Source: Betaproteobacteria bacterium (lineage in GTDB: Bacteria > Pseudomonadota > Gammaproteobacteria > Burkholderiales > Rhodocyclaceae). From it: DNA of 64,000 nt. This document shows, piece by piece, positions 32,637 to 41,373 of the stretch. The notes beneath the pieces are model-generated. The model saw nothing but the letters and a program-made list of their open reading frames with translations. It was not told the DNA's origin and ran no database searches. Location of the stretch: the NCBI GenBank assembly GCA_028065725.1, contig JAPTVL010000387.1, forward strand, positions 1-64,000, given 5' to 3'. How positions within the stretch are numbered: position 1 is the stretch's first letter; the number at the start of each line of letters is the position of its first letter. The position numbers were made by a program, and so were the translations under genes.

Positions 32637-34420
32637 GTCTTTGGTACCTCCGTCCCTGCTTCCGCGCACTGCAGGAAGAATTTCTGCATGTCCCAGGCGC
32701 CGGTCGGACAACGTTCGGCGCACATGCCGCAATGCAGGCAGATGTTCTCGTCCTTGACCATGACCCGCCCGGTCTTCAGCAGGTCCGAAACATACAGCGC
32801 CTGATCGGCGTTCTTCGCCGGCGCCTTGAGCCGGCCGCGCAAGTCGTCCTCCTCGCCGTTGGCGGTAAAGGTGATGCATTCGGTCGGGCAGATGTCGACG
32901 CAGGCATCGCATTCGATGCAGGTCTTGCCCGTGAATACCGTCTCGATGTCGCAGTTGAGGCAGCGCTCGGCCTCGGCGCAGGCCATGAAGGGATCGAAAC
33001 CCAGTTCGAGTTCGAGCTTGATGTCCTTGAGGGTCTTTTCCAGCGCCTTGACCGGCACCTTCTTGCGCTCTTCCTCGGATACCTGGTTGTCGTAGCTCCA
33101 CTCGTGAATACCCATCTTCTGGCTCACGAGATTCACCATGGGAGGTGGACGTTCGAGCAGGTTCTTGCCGCGGCAGAACAGATCGATGGAGATCGCCGCT
33201 TGGTGGCCCTGAGCCGCGGCCGTGATGATGTTCTTCGGTCCCAGTGCCGCATCGCCGCCGAAGAAGACGTTTGGCAGCGTGGATTGCAGGGTGGCCTGGT
33301 TGAGTACCGGCATGTCCCACTTGTCGAACTCGAGCCCGATGTCCTTCTCGATCCAGGGGAAGGCATTCTCCTGGCCGATGGCCACCAGGACTTCGTCGCA
33401 GGCGTGAAACTCGTCGGGCTCGCCGGTCGGGATCAGGCTGCGCCGGCCCCTGGCGTCGTATTCGGCGCGCACGATCTCGAACAGCACTCCCGTCAGCCTG
33501 CCGTTGTCATGGCGAAACTCCTTGGGGACGCGCATGTTGAGGATGGGAATGCCTTCGTGGATGGCCTCCTCCTTCTCCCAGGGCGAGGCCTTCATTTCCT
33601 CGAAGCCGCTGCGCACGATCACCTTGACGTCCTCGCCACCGAGGCGGCGCGCCGAGCGGCAGCAGTCCATCGCCGTGTTGCCGCCGCCGAGGACGATCAC
33701 GCGCTTCGAAATGCTGGTGGTGTGACCGAAGGCCACGTTGGCCAGCCAGTCGATGCCGATATGGATGTACTTGGCGGCTTCCTGGCGGCCCGGGATCGGC
33801 GCATCGCGCCCGCGCGGCGCGCCGGTGCCGACGAAGATCGCGTCCCAGTCGCCGGCCAGCAGTTCCTTGAGGCTGCCGACCCACTGGTTGTAGCGCGTCT
33901 CGACGCCAAGGCCGGTGATGTAGCCGCACTCTTCGTCGATCACGCTGTCGGGCAGGCGAAACTTCGGGATCTGGCTGCGCATCATGCCGCCGGGGGAGGC
34001 CCCGCTGTCGAATACCGTGACCTGGTAGCCGAGCACGGCCAAGTCGCGCGCCACGGTCAGCGAAGCCGGTCCGGCGCCGACGCAGGCGATGCGCTTGCCA
34101 TTCTTCTGCGCCGGCGCGCGCGGCAGGCGCTCCGCGATATCGTCCTTGAGGTCGGCGCAGACGCGCTTGAGCCGGCAGATGGCAACCGGTTCCTTGTCCA
34201 CCCGGCCGCGCCGGCAGGCCGGCTCACAGGGACGGTCGCAGACGCGGCCGAGGATCCCGGGGAACACATTCGAGCGCCAGTTGATCATGTAGGCGTCCGA
34301 GTAACGGCCGGCGGCAATCAGACGGATGTACTCGGGAACGGGGGTATGGGCCGGACAAGCCCACTGACAATCCACGACCTTGTGAAAATAGTCGTGGACG
34401 CCGATGTTCGTCGGTTTCAC
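32633..34420 (-). CDS. GltD-like NAD(P)H oxidoreductase with two C-terminal 4Fe-4S clusters (KorC-type)
   Basis: 595 residues if started at the GTG at 34420 (VKPTNIGVHDYFHKVVDCQW), which has GGAG 11 nt upstream; an ATG at 34483 would place a long palindrome inside the gene and has no Shine-Dalgarno. An N-terminal FeS region (CQWACPAHTP, CDRPCEPACRRG) precedes FAD binding in CVGAGPASLTVARDLAVLG and an NAD(P)-binding site at VIVLGGGNTAMDCCRSARRL. A bacterial ferredoxin domain near the C-terminus has CIECDACVDICP and CLHCGMCAERCP. It would link korAB to NADP(H); a comparable 2-oxoglutarate:NADP+ oxidoreductase is known from Azoarcus evansii. Confidence 0.88.
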   Translation of the reverse strand: MKPTNIGVHDYFHKVVDCQWACPAHTPVPEYIRLIAAGRYSDAYMINWRSNVFPGILGRVCDRPCEPACRRGRVDKEPVAICRLKRVCADLKDDIAERLPRAPAQKNGKRIACVGAGPASLTVARDLAVLGYQVTVFDSGASPGGMMRSQIPKFRLPDSVIDEECGYITGLGVETRYNQWVGSLKELLAGDWDAIFVGTGAPRGRDAPIPGRQEAAKYIHIGIDWLANVAFGHTTSISKRVIVLGGGNTAMDCCRSARRLGGEDVKVIVRSGFEEMKASPWEKEEAIHEGIPILNMRVPKEFRHDNGRLTGVLFEIVRAEYDARGRRSLIPTGEPDEFHACDEVLVAIGQENAFPWIEKDIGLEFDKWDMPVLNQATLQSTLPNVFFGGDAALGPKNIITAAAQGHQAAISIDLFCRGKNLLERPPPMVNLVSQKMGIHEWSYDNQVSEEERKKVPVKALEKTLKDIKLELELGFDPFMACAEAERCLNCDIETVFTGKTCIECDACVDICPTECITFTANGEEDDLRGRLKAPAKNADQALYVSDLLKTGRVMVKDENICLHCGMCAERCPTGAWDMQKFFLQCAEAGTEVPKT

Positions 34421-34456
34421 GTGCGCGGGGTCTCCAGTTACTGTGTGCTGCAACAA

Positions 34457-34481
34457 GAGCATTAGCGAAACGCTTATGCTC
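34457..34481. promoter_or_regulatory. 25-bp near-perfect palindrome upstream of the kor operon
   Basis: Arms GAGCATTAGCG and CGCTTATGCTC pair at 10 of 11 positions around a central AAA. It sits 37 nt before the preferred GTG start of the kor operon, so it could be an operator or a leader hairpin. No poly-T follows, arguing against a terminator. Confidence 0.6.
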
Positions 34482-34623
34482 ATTTGTGCACTTTATCATC
34501 CTCTGCCACCTTGAAAAACCGGCGCGACCCCCGGCCGAACAAATATATGCGCGGGCAGGTTTTCTCCAAAGCTAAAAATCGGCTAGTCTTTATACTTTAT
34601 GCCTTGTCTAAGGGTGACTCGTT

Positions 34624-35343
34624 ATGGCTTTGCGCGCGCTCATTTTTGACGTCGACGGAACTCTTGCCAACACCGAGCGCGATGGCCATCGCCCGGCGTT
34701 CAATGCCGCCTTTGCCGAGGTGGGGCTGTCCTGGCACTGGGATGAGGCCTTCTACGGCAGCTTGCTGAATGTGACCGGAGGCCTCGAACGGATTCGCTAC
34801 TATGCGGAGCATTTCGACCCGGCCACATCAGCGCGACCGGGCTTCGACGAATTGTGCCATCGAATGCACGACATCAAGACGCGCAATTACCAGCGCCTGC
34901 TGGCTGCCGGCGCGATTCCGCTGCGCGAGGACATCGGCCAGCTGATCTGCGATGCACGCACGGATGGCGTGCGCCTGGCGATCGCATCGAGTTCCAAACT
35001 GGAGAACGTGGTGGGACTGCTGCGCGCCAATCTCGGTCCGAACGCCGATACCTGGTTCGATGCCATCGCCTCCGGAACCGTCGCCGCGGCCAAGAAGCCG
35101 GCGCCGGACATCTACCTTTGGACGCTCAAGCAACTCAATCTTCCGCCGCGCGACTGCCTCGCCGTCGAGGACTCCGCCCATGGCCTGACCGCTGCCCTGA
35201 CCGCAGGAATCCCCACCGTCATCACGGTCAGCGACTACACCATCAACGAGAACTTCGACGGCGCGCGGATGGTTCTGCCCGAAGCCGATCGCGTTTCGCT
35301 GGACAAGCTGCGGCTGTGGCATGCGACCGCGAGCACGTCCTGA
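34624..35343 (+). CDS. HAD-superfamily phosphatase (CbbY-like)
   Basis: 239 residues. HAD motifs: I in LIFDVDGTLANTERDGH (nucleophile and acid Asp residues), II in LAIASSSK, III Lys in AAKKPAPDIYLW, IV in CLAVEDSAHGLTAA. The helical cap inserted after motif I is of the CbbY/beta-phosphoglucomutase type. It would hydrolyse a phosphorylated sugar or similar by-product; CbbY relatives remove xylulose-1,5-bisphosphate, but no RuBisCO gene is here. It is divergent from the kor operon across 203 nt. Confidence 0.87.
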   Translation: MALRALIFDVDGTLANTERDGHRPAFNAAFAEVGLSWHWDEAFYGSLLNVTGGLERIRYYAEHFDPATSARPGFDELCHRMHDIKTRNYQRLLAAGAIPLREDIGQLICDARTDGVRLAIASSSKLENVVGLLRANLGPNADTWFDAIASGTVAAAKKPAPDIYLWTLKQLNLPPRDCLAVEDSAHGLTAALTAGIPTVITVSDYTINENFDGARMVLPEADRVSLDKLRLWHATASTS

Positions 35344-35423
35344 AAGCCGCAAACAAAAATTCCCGACGGTTTTTGAGCGGGATGAGGCAACTTTTTTGTT
35401 TGTGCAAGATATAAAATATCCAA

Positions 35424-36620
35424 ATGGAACTCAGGCAAATTTCCGTCGATGAACTGACGTTCGGAGTGTACATCTCCAAGCTCGACAGGCCATGGACAGA
35501 GACTCCGTTCGTCTTTCAGGGCTTCGTCCTCAAAAGCGACAAGCAGATCGATGTCCTGAAAAAGTATTGCAAGCATGTGTTCATCGATCCGGAGAAAGCG
35601 GAACGGCAGGATCCGGGCCGGGTCACCGCCGAGGATCTGGCGAAGGTTCGCGGCACCACGATCTACAAGGAAGCCGCGAGCGTCGAGGTTGAACTGCCGC
35701 ATGCCCGCAACGCGCTTGCCAAGACGACCGTGGTCGTCAATGAACTGTCGAAAGCCGTGGAAATCGGCAATGCCATCGACAGCACCCGGTCGCACGAGGC
35801 CGCCGCACAGATTACCGAGAGCGTGGTGCGCAACCCGGACGCAATGGCGCTGCTGATCAAGCTGCAGGAGAAAGGCGGCGCGACCCTGAGCCGCGCCGTC
35901 GGAATTTCGGTCATGATGGCCATCTTCGGGCGCTTCCTCCAGTTGCCGCCGGACCGCATTCAACTCCTCGGCATGCTGGGATTGCTGCAGGACGTGGGCA
36001 AGCTCAAGCTGCCCAGCGAACTCGCCACGCGCGGACCCGCAAACGATGCCGAGCGCGAGCTTTATCGCACCCATGTCAACCACTCGGTGCGGATTCTCAG
36101 CGATACGCCCGGACTTCCCCAGGAACTGCCCGGCCTGGCCTCCCTGCATCACGAGCGTTTCGACGGCACCGGTTATCCGCGCGGATTGCGCGGCAGCGCG
36201 ATTGCAATTTCCGGTCTGATCGCCGGCATCGTGGATAGCTTCGATACCCTCACCGCACCGAGGCCGTTCGGGGAAAATCTCTCGCCGGCAAATGCGCTCA
36301 GTCTGATTTACAAGGAACGTGGCAAGGGATTTCACCCGGCACTGGTCGAACAATTCATCCAGTGCATCGGCGTTTTCCCGGTTGGCAGCGTGGTCGAACT
36401 GAACAGCGGCGAGGTCGCCATCGTGATTGCGCAGAACATGGTGCGCCGCATGCAACCCCGCATCATGGTGGTCCAGGATGCCAATGGCAAAACCATGGTG
36501 CCCTACAAGATGCTCGACCTGATGAAGGAGCCCAAGGTCAGGGCCGACGAACCCTATCGGATCCAGCGCTCGCTGGAGTACAACTCGGTCAAGATCGATC
36601 CGCGCGAGTTGTTCCTTTGA
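35424..36620 (+). CDS. DUF3391 / HD-GYP protein with degenerate HD motif
   Basis: 398 residues. DUF3391 domain at about 1-130 (MELRQISVDELTFGVYISKL), then an HD-GYP domain (about 150-330). The GYP part is intact (HHERFDGTGYP, IVDSFDTLT) but the HD signature reads LLQDVGK, so the metal-binding His is Gln, and the first His of the domain (before SRAVGISV) is also absent. HD-GYP enzymes hydrolyse cyclic di-GMP; this one is probably weak or inactive and may act as a c-di-GMP sensor. Two nt separate it from the GGDEF-EAL gene. Confidence 0.85.
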   Translation: MELRQISVDELTFGVYISKLDRPWTETPFVFQGFVLKSDKQIDVLKKYCKHVFIDPEKAERQDPGRVTAEDLAKVRGTTIYKEAASVEVELPHARNALAKTTVVVNELSKAVEIGNAIDSTRSHEAAAQITESVVRNPDAMALLIKLQEKGGATLSRAVGISVMMAIFGRFLQLPPDRIQLLGMLGLLQDVGKLKLPSELATRGPANDAERELYRTHVNHSVRILSDTPGLPQELPGLASLHHERFDGTGYPRGLRGSAIAISGLIAGIVDSFDTLTAPRPFGENLSPANALSLIYKERGKGFHPALVEQFIQCIGVFPVGSVVELNSGEVAIVIAQNMVRRMQPRIMVVQDANGKTMVPYKMLDLMKEPKVRADEPYRIQRSLEYNSVKIDPRELFL

Positions 36621-36622
36621 CC

Positions 36623-37930
36623 ATGGAGGACTCCGCCGGGCCCGTCGCAGAACTGTCCGCCCCCTTCGCTACCGACGCCATCCGCAGCCTGGAACTGTTG
36701 CGCGACAAGGTCGAGGCCAGACGAAGCGACGGCAGGACGCTCGCCGTGCTTGTCATCGATTCCGGCGTGATCAGCCGCATCGACGCGGTTTGGGGTTACC
36801 ACATCGGCGACGCGGTGCGCGGCCGCGTAGGTTTACTGCTCTGTGCCGAAGTACTGCGCCCGGGCGACTTTGTCGGCGAAATGGGGCGGGACGATTTCGC
36901 CTGCATTCTGTCCACCGTTGAGGGACCCGCCGTGGCATTGCTGGCGGCCAAGAAATCCCTGCGCGCCCTCAACGCTCCGTTCTGGATCGGCGAAGAGGAA
37001 ATCTATGCCAGTCCCGTGATCGGGATTGCGATGTGCCCGGAACACGGCGATAGTGCGGAAGTCCTGCTGCAACGGGCCAAGAGCGCCTGCACCCTGGCCC
37101 GCAACCTGCCGGGCCGCATCGCCGATTACGCGGAAGACCGGGACAACTCGGCGGAATCGAAGCTCCTTTATGAAAACCGGCTGCGCACGGCGGTCTCGGA
37201 AGATGCGCTGGAACTGGTCTTTCAGCCGCAATACGACCTGCGCCTCGGCCAGGTCATGGGGGCCGAAGGACTGTTGCGCTGGCGCGATCCGAAACTCGGC
37301 CTGATTTCCGCCGAGCATGCATTTGCCGCCGCGGACTCCGCCGATCTGGTGACAGACCTGCTCTCGTCGATCCTGAACCGGGCGCTGCGCAACGTGTCGG
37401 AGTTCCGTTACAGCGCCGGACTCGATTTGCGGATTTGCATCAAACTCCCGGCCCGCGCCCTGCGCCAGACGGAACTGCTGGATGTCATCGAACGCGCACT
37501 CGGCACCTGGAGCCGCCGCCCGGGAACACTGATCCTGGGCATCGGGGAGACATCGGTGTTATGGACCGAGCCGGTGGCGCGGGAGACGCTCGGCCGGCTG
37601 AAGGACCTGGGCGTCAAGCTGTCGATCGACGACCCGGGCATGACCATCCCGTCGCTGTTCCGCCTGGCGAACATGCCGTTTCAGGAAATCAAGATCGACG
37701 TTTCGGCCGCGGGCAACCTGGCGGGAACCTCCAAGTCCAACCATATTCTGCGCTCCATGATCGAACTCGCCCATCACCTGCGGTTTGCCGTGGTCGCCGT
37801 CGGTGTCGCCGATGACGCGGCAGCGGCCAGCCTCAAGGAACTCGGCTGCGACTACATGCAGGCCGATTTCAAGGGCCCGGCACTCAATCCCGAAGAGTTC
37901 GTCGCGCGCTTCGGATTCAACGAGGGCTGA
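36623..37930 (+). CDS. Degenerate GGDEF-EAL protein
   Basis: 435 residues from the ATG at 36623. The GGDEF domain (about 20-170) has GRDDF instead of GGDEF. The EAL domain (about 185-430) has EGLLRW for EALLRW, IKLPARAL for the usual N-containing metal motif, DDPGMTIPS for DDFGTGYSS, and VAVGVAD where a catalytic Glu is expected; only a few ligands (for example IKID) survive. Neither cyclase nor phosphodiesterase activity is expected, so a c-di-GMP or protein receptor role is more likely. It is coupled to the HD-GYP gene, and its 3' end overlaps the KAS III gene by 14 nt. Confidence 0.87.
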   Translation: MEDSAGPVAELSAPFATDAIRSLELLRDKVEARRSDGRTLAVLVIDSGVISRIDAVWGYHIGDAVRGRVGLLLCAEVLRPGDFVGEMGRDDFACILSTVEGPAVALLAAKKSLRALNAPFWIGEEEIYASPVIGIAMCPEHGDSAEVLLQRAKSACTLARNLPGRIADYAEDRDNSAESKLLYENRLRTAVSEDALELVFQPQYDLRLGQVMGAEGLLRWRDPKLGLISAEHAFAAADSADLVTDLLSSILNRALRNVSEFRYSAGLDLRICIKLPARALRQTELLDVIERALGTWSRRPGTLILGIGETSVLWTEPVARETLGRLKDLGVKLSIDDPGMTIPSLFRLANMPFQEIKIDVSAAGNLAGTSKSNHILRSMIELAHHLRFAVVAVGVADDAAAASLKELGCDYMQADFKGPALNPEEFVARFGFNEG

Positions 37931-38972
37931 ACTCCGCCGGACCCCAGCGTACCACCGTCGCACCCCAGACGTAACCGATGCCAGCGGCGATCGCCACCAT
38001 CAGGTCGCCATCCTTCAGGCGCCCCTGGCGCAGTCCCTCATGCAGGGAAACCATGAAGTCCACCTGCCCGGCATGGCCGTAGTCTTCCAGGTACACCGAT
38101 TGCTCGGTCTCAAGGCCCAGGGTTTCCAGCAGTTCCGCATGCATCGAGCGCTTGAAGTGCAGCACATTCAGAAAATCGATGTCGGCGCGCGTCGCCCCGC
38201 TCTTTTCCAGGGCCCGGTCGATGCAGGTCAGCCAGTTGGACATGGAGACCGCATTGAGTCCCGCCTTCATGTGCTCGGGGTCGAACACGGCGAGGCTGCG
38301 GTTGCCGCGGACGCGCAACTCGTTCAGCGTTTCCTCCGGCAGCGACTCGATCGGCTGCACGATACCGCCATAGCGCACGCCGGTGTCGCGCGAGAACGAA
38401 CCGTCGGTGATGATGTGGCTGCCGAGCACGAGGTTGCGGCCCAAGCCGCGCCGGAGAATCAGCGCGCCGCCGGCCGCCGCCAGGTCGTACATGAAGGAGA
38501 CGTCGGGATCGGTGTAGTCGATCAGGTCGCCATTGCGATAGCCGCCGACGATCAGCACGGTGGCGATCTCCGGGTCGGCGATCATCATGTCCCTGGCGAT
38601 CTTGATCGCCGCCAGCGTGGTGTTGCAGCGTTGCTGAAGATCGATGCCCCAGGCGCGGCGCGCGCCGATCCGTTCCTGGATGTGGATCGCCGAGGTGGTC
38701 AGCGGGTATTCCTTCCATTCCTCGCCCATGCACAGGATCAGGTCGATTTCCATCGGGTCGAGGCCGCAGCGCGCCAGCGCATCCAGCGCCGCGCGGACAC
38801 CCATCTCCTGGGTGCCGTCCTCGCCGCCGGGAATGGTCTTGCGCACGATACCCAGCTTGTCGCGTACCGCCACCGCCGACCAGCGGCCCCCGGTCGCTGC
38901 GGCGATGTCGGCGGCGCTCATGTGTTGCGCCGGCAGATACAGGCCGTAACCAAGGATGCCGATGTCGTTCAT
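37917..38972 (-). CDS. KAS III-like 3-oxoacyl synthase
   Basis: 351 residues from the ATG at 38972 (MNDIGILGYGLYLP). Thiolase fold with the nucleophilic Cys in DLQQRCNTTLAA near residue 115, a His in LNVLHFKRSMH and a C-terminal EDYGHAGQVDF replacing the usual Asn-loop, as in FabH/HMG-CoA-synthase relatives. It would condense an acyl-CoA with a malonyl or acetyl donor, or release acetyl-CoA from a 3-oxoacyl-CoA if run in reverse. It is the last gene of the sigma54-controlled operon. A housekeeping fabH role is unlikely because no fab genes are adjacent. Confidence 0.82.
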   Translation of the reverse strand: MNDIGILGYGLYLPAQHMSAADIAAATGGRWSAVAVRDKLGIVRKTIPGGEDGTQEMGVRAALDALARCGLDPMEIDLILCMGEEWKEYPLTTSAIHIQERIGARRAWGIDLQQRCNTTLAAIKIARDMMIADPEIATVLIVGGYRNGDLIDYTDPDVSFMYDLAAAGGALILRRGLGRNLVLGSHIITDGSFSRDTGVRYGGIVQPIESLPEETLNELRVRGNRSLAVFDPEHMKAGLNAVSMSNWLTCIDRALEKSGATRADIDFLNVLHFKRSMHAELLETLGLETEQSVYLEDYGHAGQVDFMVSLHEGLRQGRLKDGDLMVAIAAGIGYVWGATVVRWGPAEFSPR

Positions 38973-39847
38973 GCGAATTCCCGACCCGACTTGTTTGCCA
39001 GCTTGTTTTCCAGATTCCTGACCAGCACCAGGGCCTCGCCATCGCAGACCACGCGGCCGTCCGCGGTGCTGACCCGGGTCGCCAGATCGACCAGCTCCTT
39101 GTCCGCACGCAGGCGCGTGATCGCAACGGTGGCCGTCAGCGCCTCGCCCGGATGGGCGATCGAGGGATAGCGCAGCCATTGCTTCATCCAGCCCGTGCCG
39201 CGCCCCGGCAGGCGCGTGCCGAGCAGGTCGGAGAACATGCCGGCCAGCAGTGGCCAGGGCACGATGCGGGACCTGAAGCCGCGTATCCGCGCTTCCACGT
39301 CGTCGCGGAAAATCGGGTTGCGGTCGCCGCTCAGATCGCCGTATTCGTCGAGGTCGGCGATGTCGAACGTGCGGGTGCTGCTGACGCTCATGCCGGGACG
39401 CAGACCATGGAGTTCGGCATCGCCCTGCTCTGCCCGGTACTCCGCAGGAAGCAGCGCAGGCAAGGCGGCATCGGGTGCAACGACGCGGCAGCGCCCGGTT
39501 GCGGTCGGAATCGGCGTGTCACCAGCGCCGATTTTCGTGACGTCGGTGGCGATGTCGAGCAGACCGCCGGTGTCGACCTCGACCTGCAAGCCGATGTGAA
39601 GCCGATCGCCGACATAGGTCGGATTGGGAAACATCAGCGTCTGTTCGAGCTGCACCACGCCCGGACCGATCTGCTCCGTCAGCGCCTTGCAGATGCAGCT
39701 ATAGAGCAGCATGCCGTGGGCGACGGTCGCGCCGAAATGGCTCTTCGCGGCGAATGCCGGATCGCAATGGATCGGATTGTCGTCGCCGGTGAGCCTGGCA
39801 AAGCGGTCGAAATCGGTTTGCAGCAGAACGCGCTGGTAACTGCTCAT
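38969..39847 (-). CDS. MaoC-like double-hotdog hydratase/dehydratase
   Basis: 292 residues from the ATG at 39847. Two hotdog modules: the first (about 8-135) has the hydratase motif FARLTGDDNPIHCD and VAHGMLLYS; the second (about 160-285) has DEYGDLSGDRNPIF, with Arg-Asn replacing the catalytic His pair, so probably only the first half is active. It would hydrate an enoyl-CoA to 3-hydroxyacyl-CoA. It overlaps its neighbours by 4 nt on both sides. A REP-like palindrome lies inside (39509-39533). Confidence 0.8.
   Translation of the reverse strand: MSSYQRVLLQTDFDRFARLTGDDNPIHCDPAFAAKSHFGATVAHGMLLYSCICKALTEQIGPGVVQLEQTLMFPNPTYVGDRLHIGLQVEVDTGGLLDIATDVTKIGAGDTPIPTATGRCRVVAPDAALPALLPAEYRAEQGDAELHGLRPGMSVSSTRTFDIADLDEYGDLSGDRNPIFRDDVEARIRGFRSRIVPWPLLAGMFSDLLGTRLPGRGTGWMKQWLRYPSIAHPGEALTATVAITRLRADKELVDLATRVSTADGRVVCDGEALVLVRNLENKLANKSGREFA
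39509..39533 (+). repeat. REP-like palindrome, copy 5 (inside maoC-like gene)
   Basis: Perfect 8-bp arms AATCGGCG and CGCCGATT around the loop TGTCACCAG, encoding KIGAGDTPI on the minus strand. The loop ends CCAG as in copies 1 and 3. Confidence 0.4.
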
Positions 39848-41373
39848 TGGGCAACATCGCCGAACTGTTTGCGCAGCGTCGGCTTGTCCAGCTTGCCGGC
39901 GGCATTGCGCGCCACGGCAGCGACGAACACCACATGTTTCGGCGCCTTGAAGCCGGCCAGCCTGGCCTTGCAGTGAGCGACCACCTCTTCGGCGGTCACC
40001 GTCACGCCCGGCTTCAAGGCGACGATGGCCTTGCCCACCTCGCCCCACTTGTCGTCATGGACGCCGATCACCGCCGCCTCGGCGACGCCGTCCATCTGGA
40101 AGATGACGTTTTCCACCTCGGCCGGATAGACGTTCTCCCCGCCCGAGATGTACATGTCCTTGGAGCGATCGACGATGTAGTAATCGCCCTCCTCGTCGAA
40201 ATAGGCGATATCGCCGGTGCATAGCCAGCCGTCCTCATAGGCCTTGGCGCTCGCCTCCGGCTTGTGCCAGTAGCCCGGTGTCAGCCCGGGACCGCGCAGC
40301 AGCAGTTCGCCGCGCTGGTTGGCGCCGAGACGCTGGCGGGTTTGCGTATCGACCACCTTGCCCTCGACATACATCACCGGCTTGCCCACCGTGCCGACCT
40401 TCCTGCGCGCCGTCGCCTCGTCGGTGAGGAACACGGTCGGACCGGTCTCGGTCATGCCGAAACCGAAGCAGATGGTGACGCCCTTGGCCAGGTATTGCTC
40501 CAGCAGCGTGCGCGGAATCGGGGCGCCGCCGCAGGCCCAGTTGCGCACCCGCGAAAAGTCGGCGCTGGCGAAACGGCTATGCTGGCTCAAGAACAGGTAG
40601 ATCGCCGGCACGCCGAACATCAGCGTCGCCTCGCGCTCGAGCAGGTCCATGGTCTGGTCCACGTCGAACTGGCGCATGATCAGCGTGGTGCCGCCGACCA
40701 TGATCATCGGGTTCATGTAGAGATTGAGGCCGCCGGTGTGGAAGTAGGGCAGCACCGACAGCAGCTTGTCTTCGCGCCGCAAACCGACGGCGAGCATGCC
40801 GTTGACCGCATTGGTGAAGGCCATGCCCCAGGTCTGCGGCACGCCCTTGGGCAGTCCCGTGGTGCCGGCCGTGTACAGCAGGTACCAGATGTCTTCGTGG
40901 CGGCGCCAGGGCATTTCGATGCTCGCGCCCGACATTGCCGCCAGCGCCGCTTCGTAGCCGGCTATCTCGCCGCGGGGCGCGCCGATGACCATTTGCCGCG
41001 TCAGCCTGGCGGCCGCCGCAAGTTCAAGCCCGGCCTGCTCGAATTCCTCGCCCCAGACGATGGCCGCCGGTTCGGCATCGGCCAGGATGCCGGCGAGTTC
41101 CGGCACCGCCAGGCGCCAGTTGAGACAGACCATGATGGCGCCGAGCTTGCCGCAGCCGTAGAGCAGCTCGACGTAATCGGAGGAACTGTGCGCCAGCACC
41201 GCGACGCGATCGCCGGGCCGAATCTGCCAGCGCTCGCGCATGAACTCGGCGCAGCGGCTGGCGCGCTCGTTGAGCTGGGCGTAGGTGACCGATCGCTTGC
41301 CGTGCAGGTCGACCAGGGCGACCTGCTGCGGGAATTGCGCGGAATGCTTGACCAGCCAGTCGGGTATCAACAT
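39844..41373 (-). CDS. AMP-forming acyl-CoA ligase
   Basis: 509 residues, ANL superfamily. Motifs: P-loop YLLYTAGTTGLPKGVPQT (A3) near 165, FGFGMTETGP (A5), GWLCTGDIAYFDEEGDYYIVDRSKDM (A7-A8) and the C-terminal catalytic Lys in NAAGKLDKPTLRK (A10). It activates a carboxylic acid to its CoA ester. Specificity cannot be read from sequence; operon context with a branched-chain-type importer and beta-oxidation enzymes suggests an aromatic or alicyclic acid taken up from outside. It overlaps the hydratase gene by 7 nt. Confidence 0.92.
   Translation of the reverse strand: MLIPDWLVKHSAQFPQQVALVDLHGKRSVTYAQLNERASRCAEFMRERWQIRPGDRVAVLAHSSSDYVELLYGCGKLGAIMVCLNWRLAVPELAGILADAEPAAIVWGEEFEQAGLELAAAARLTRQMVIGAPRGEIAGYEAALAAMSGASIEMPWRRHEDIWYLLYTAGTTGLPKGVPQTWGMAFTNAVNGMLAVGLRREDKLLSVLPYFHTGGLNLYMNPMIMVGGTTLIMRQFDVDQTMDLLEREATLMFGVPAIYLFLSQHSRFASADFSRVRNWACGGAPIPRTLLEQYLAKGVTICFGFGMTETGPTVFLTDEATARRKVGTVGKPVMYVEGKVVDTQTRQRLGANQRGELLLRGPGLTPGYWHKPEASAKAYEDGWLCTGDIAYFDEEGDYYIVDRSKDMYISGGENVYPAEVENVIFQMDGVAEAAVIGVHDDKWGEVGKAIVALKPGVTVTAEEVVAHCKARLAGFKAPKHVVFVAAVARNAAGKLDKPTLRKQFGDVAQ

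Noticed and set aside
34421..34483. ATG at 34483 as start of the KorC-type gene
   Set aside because: No Shine-Dalgarno, the added 21 residues do not resemble the family, and it would place the long palindrome at the very start of the coding sequence.
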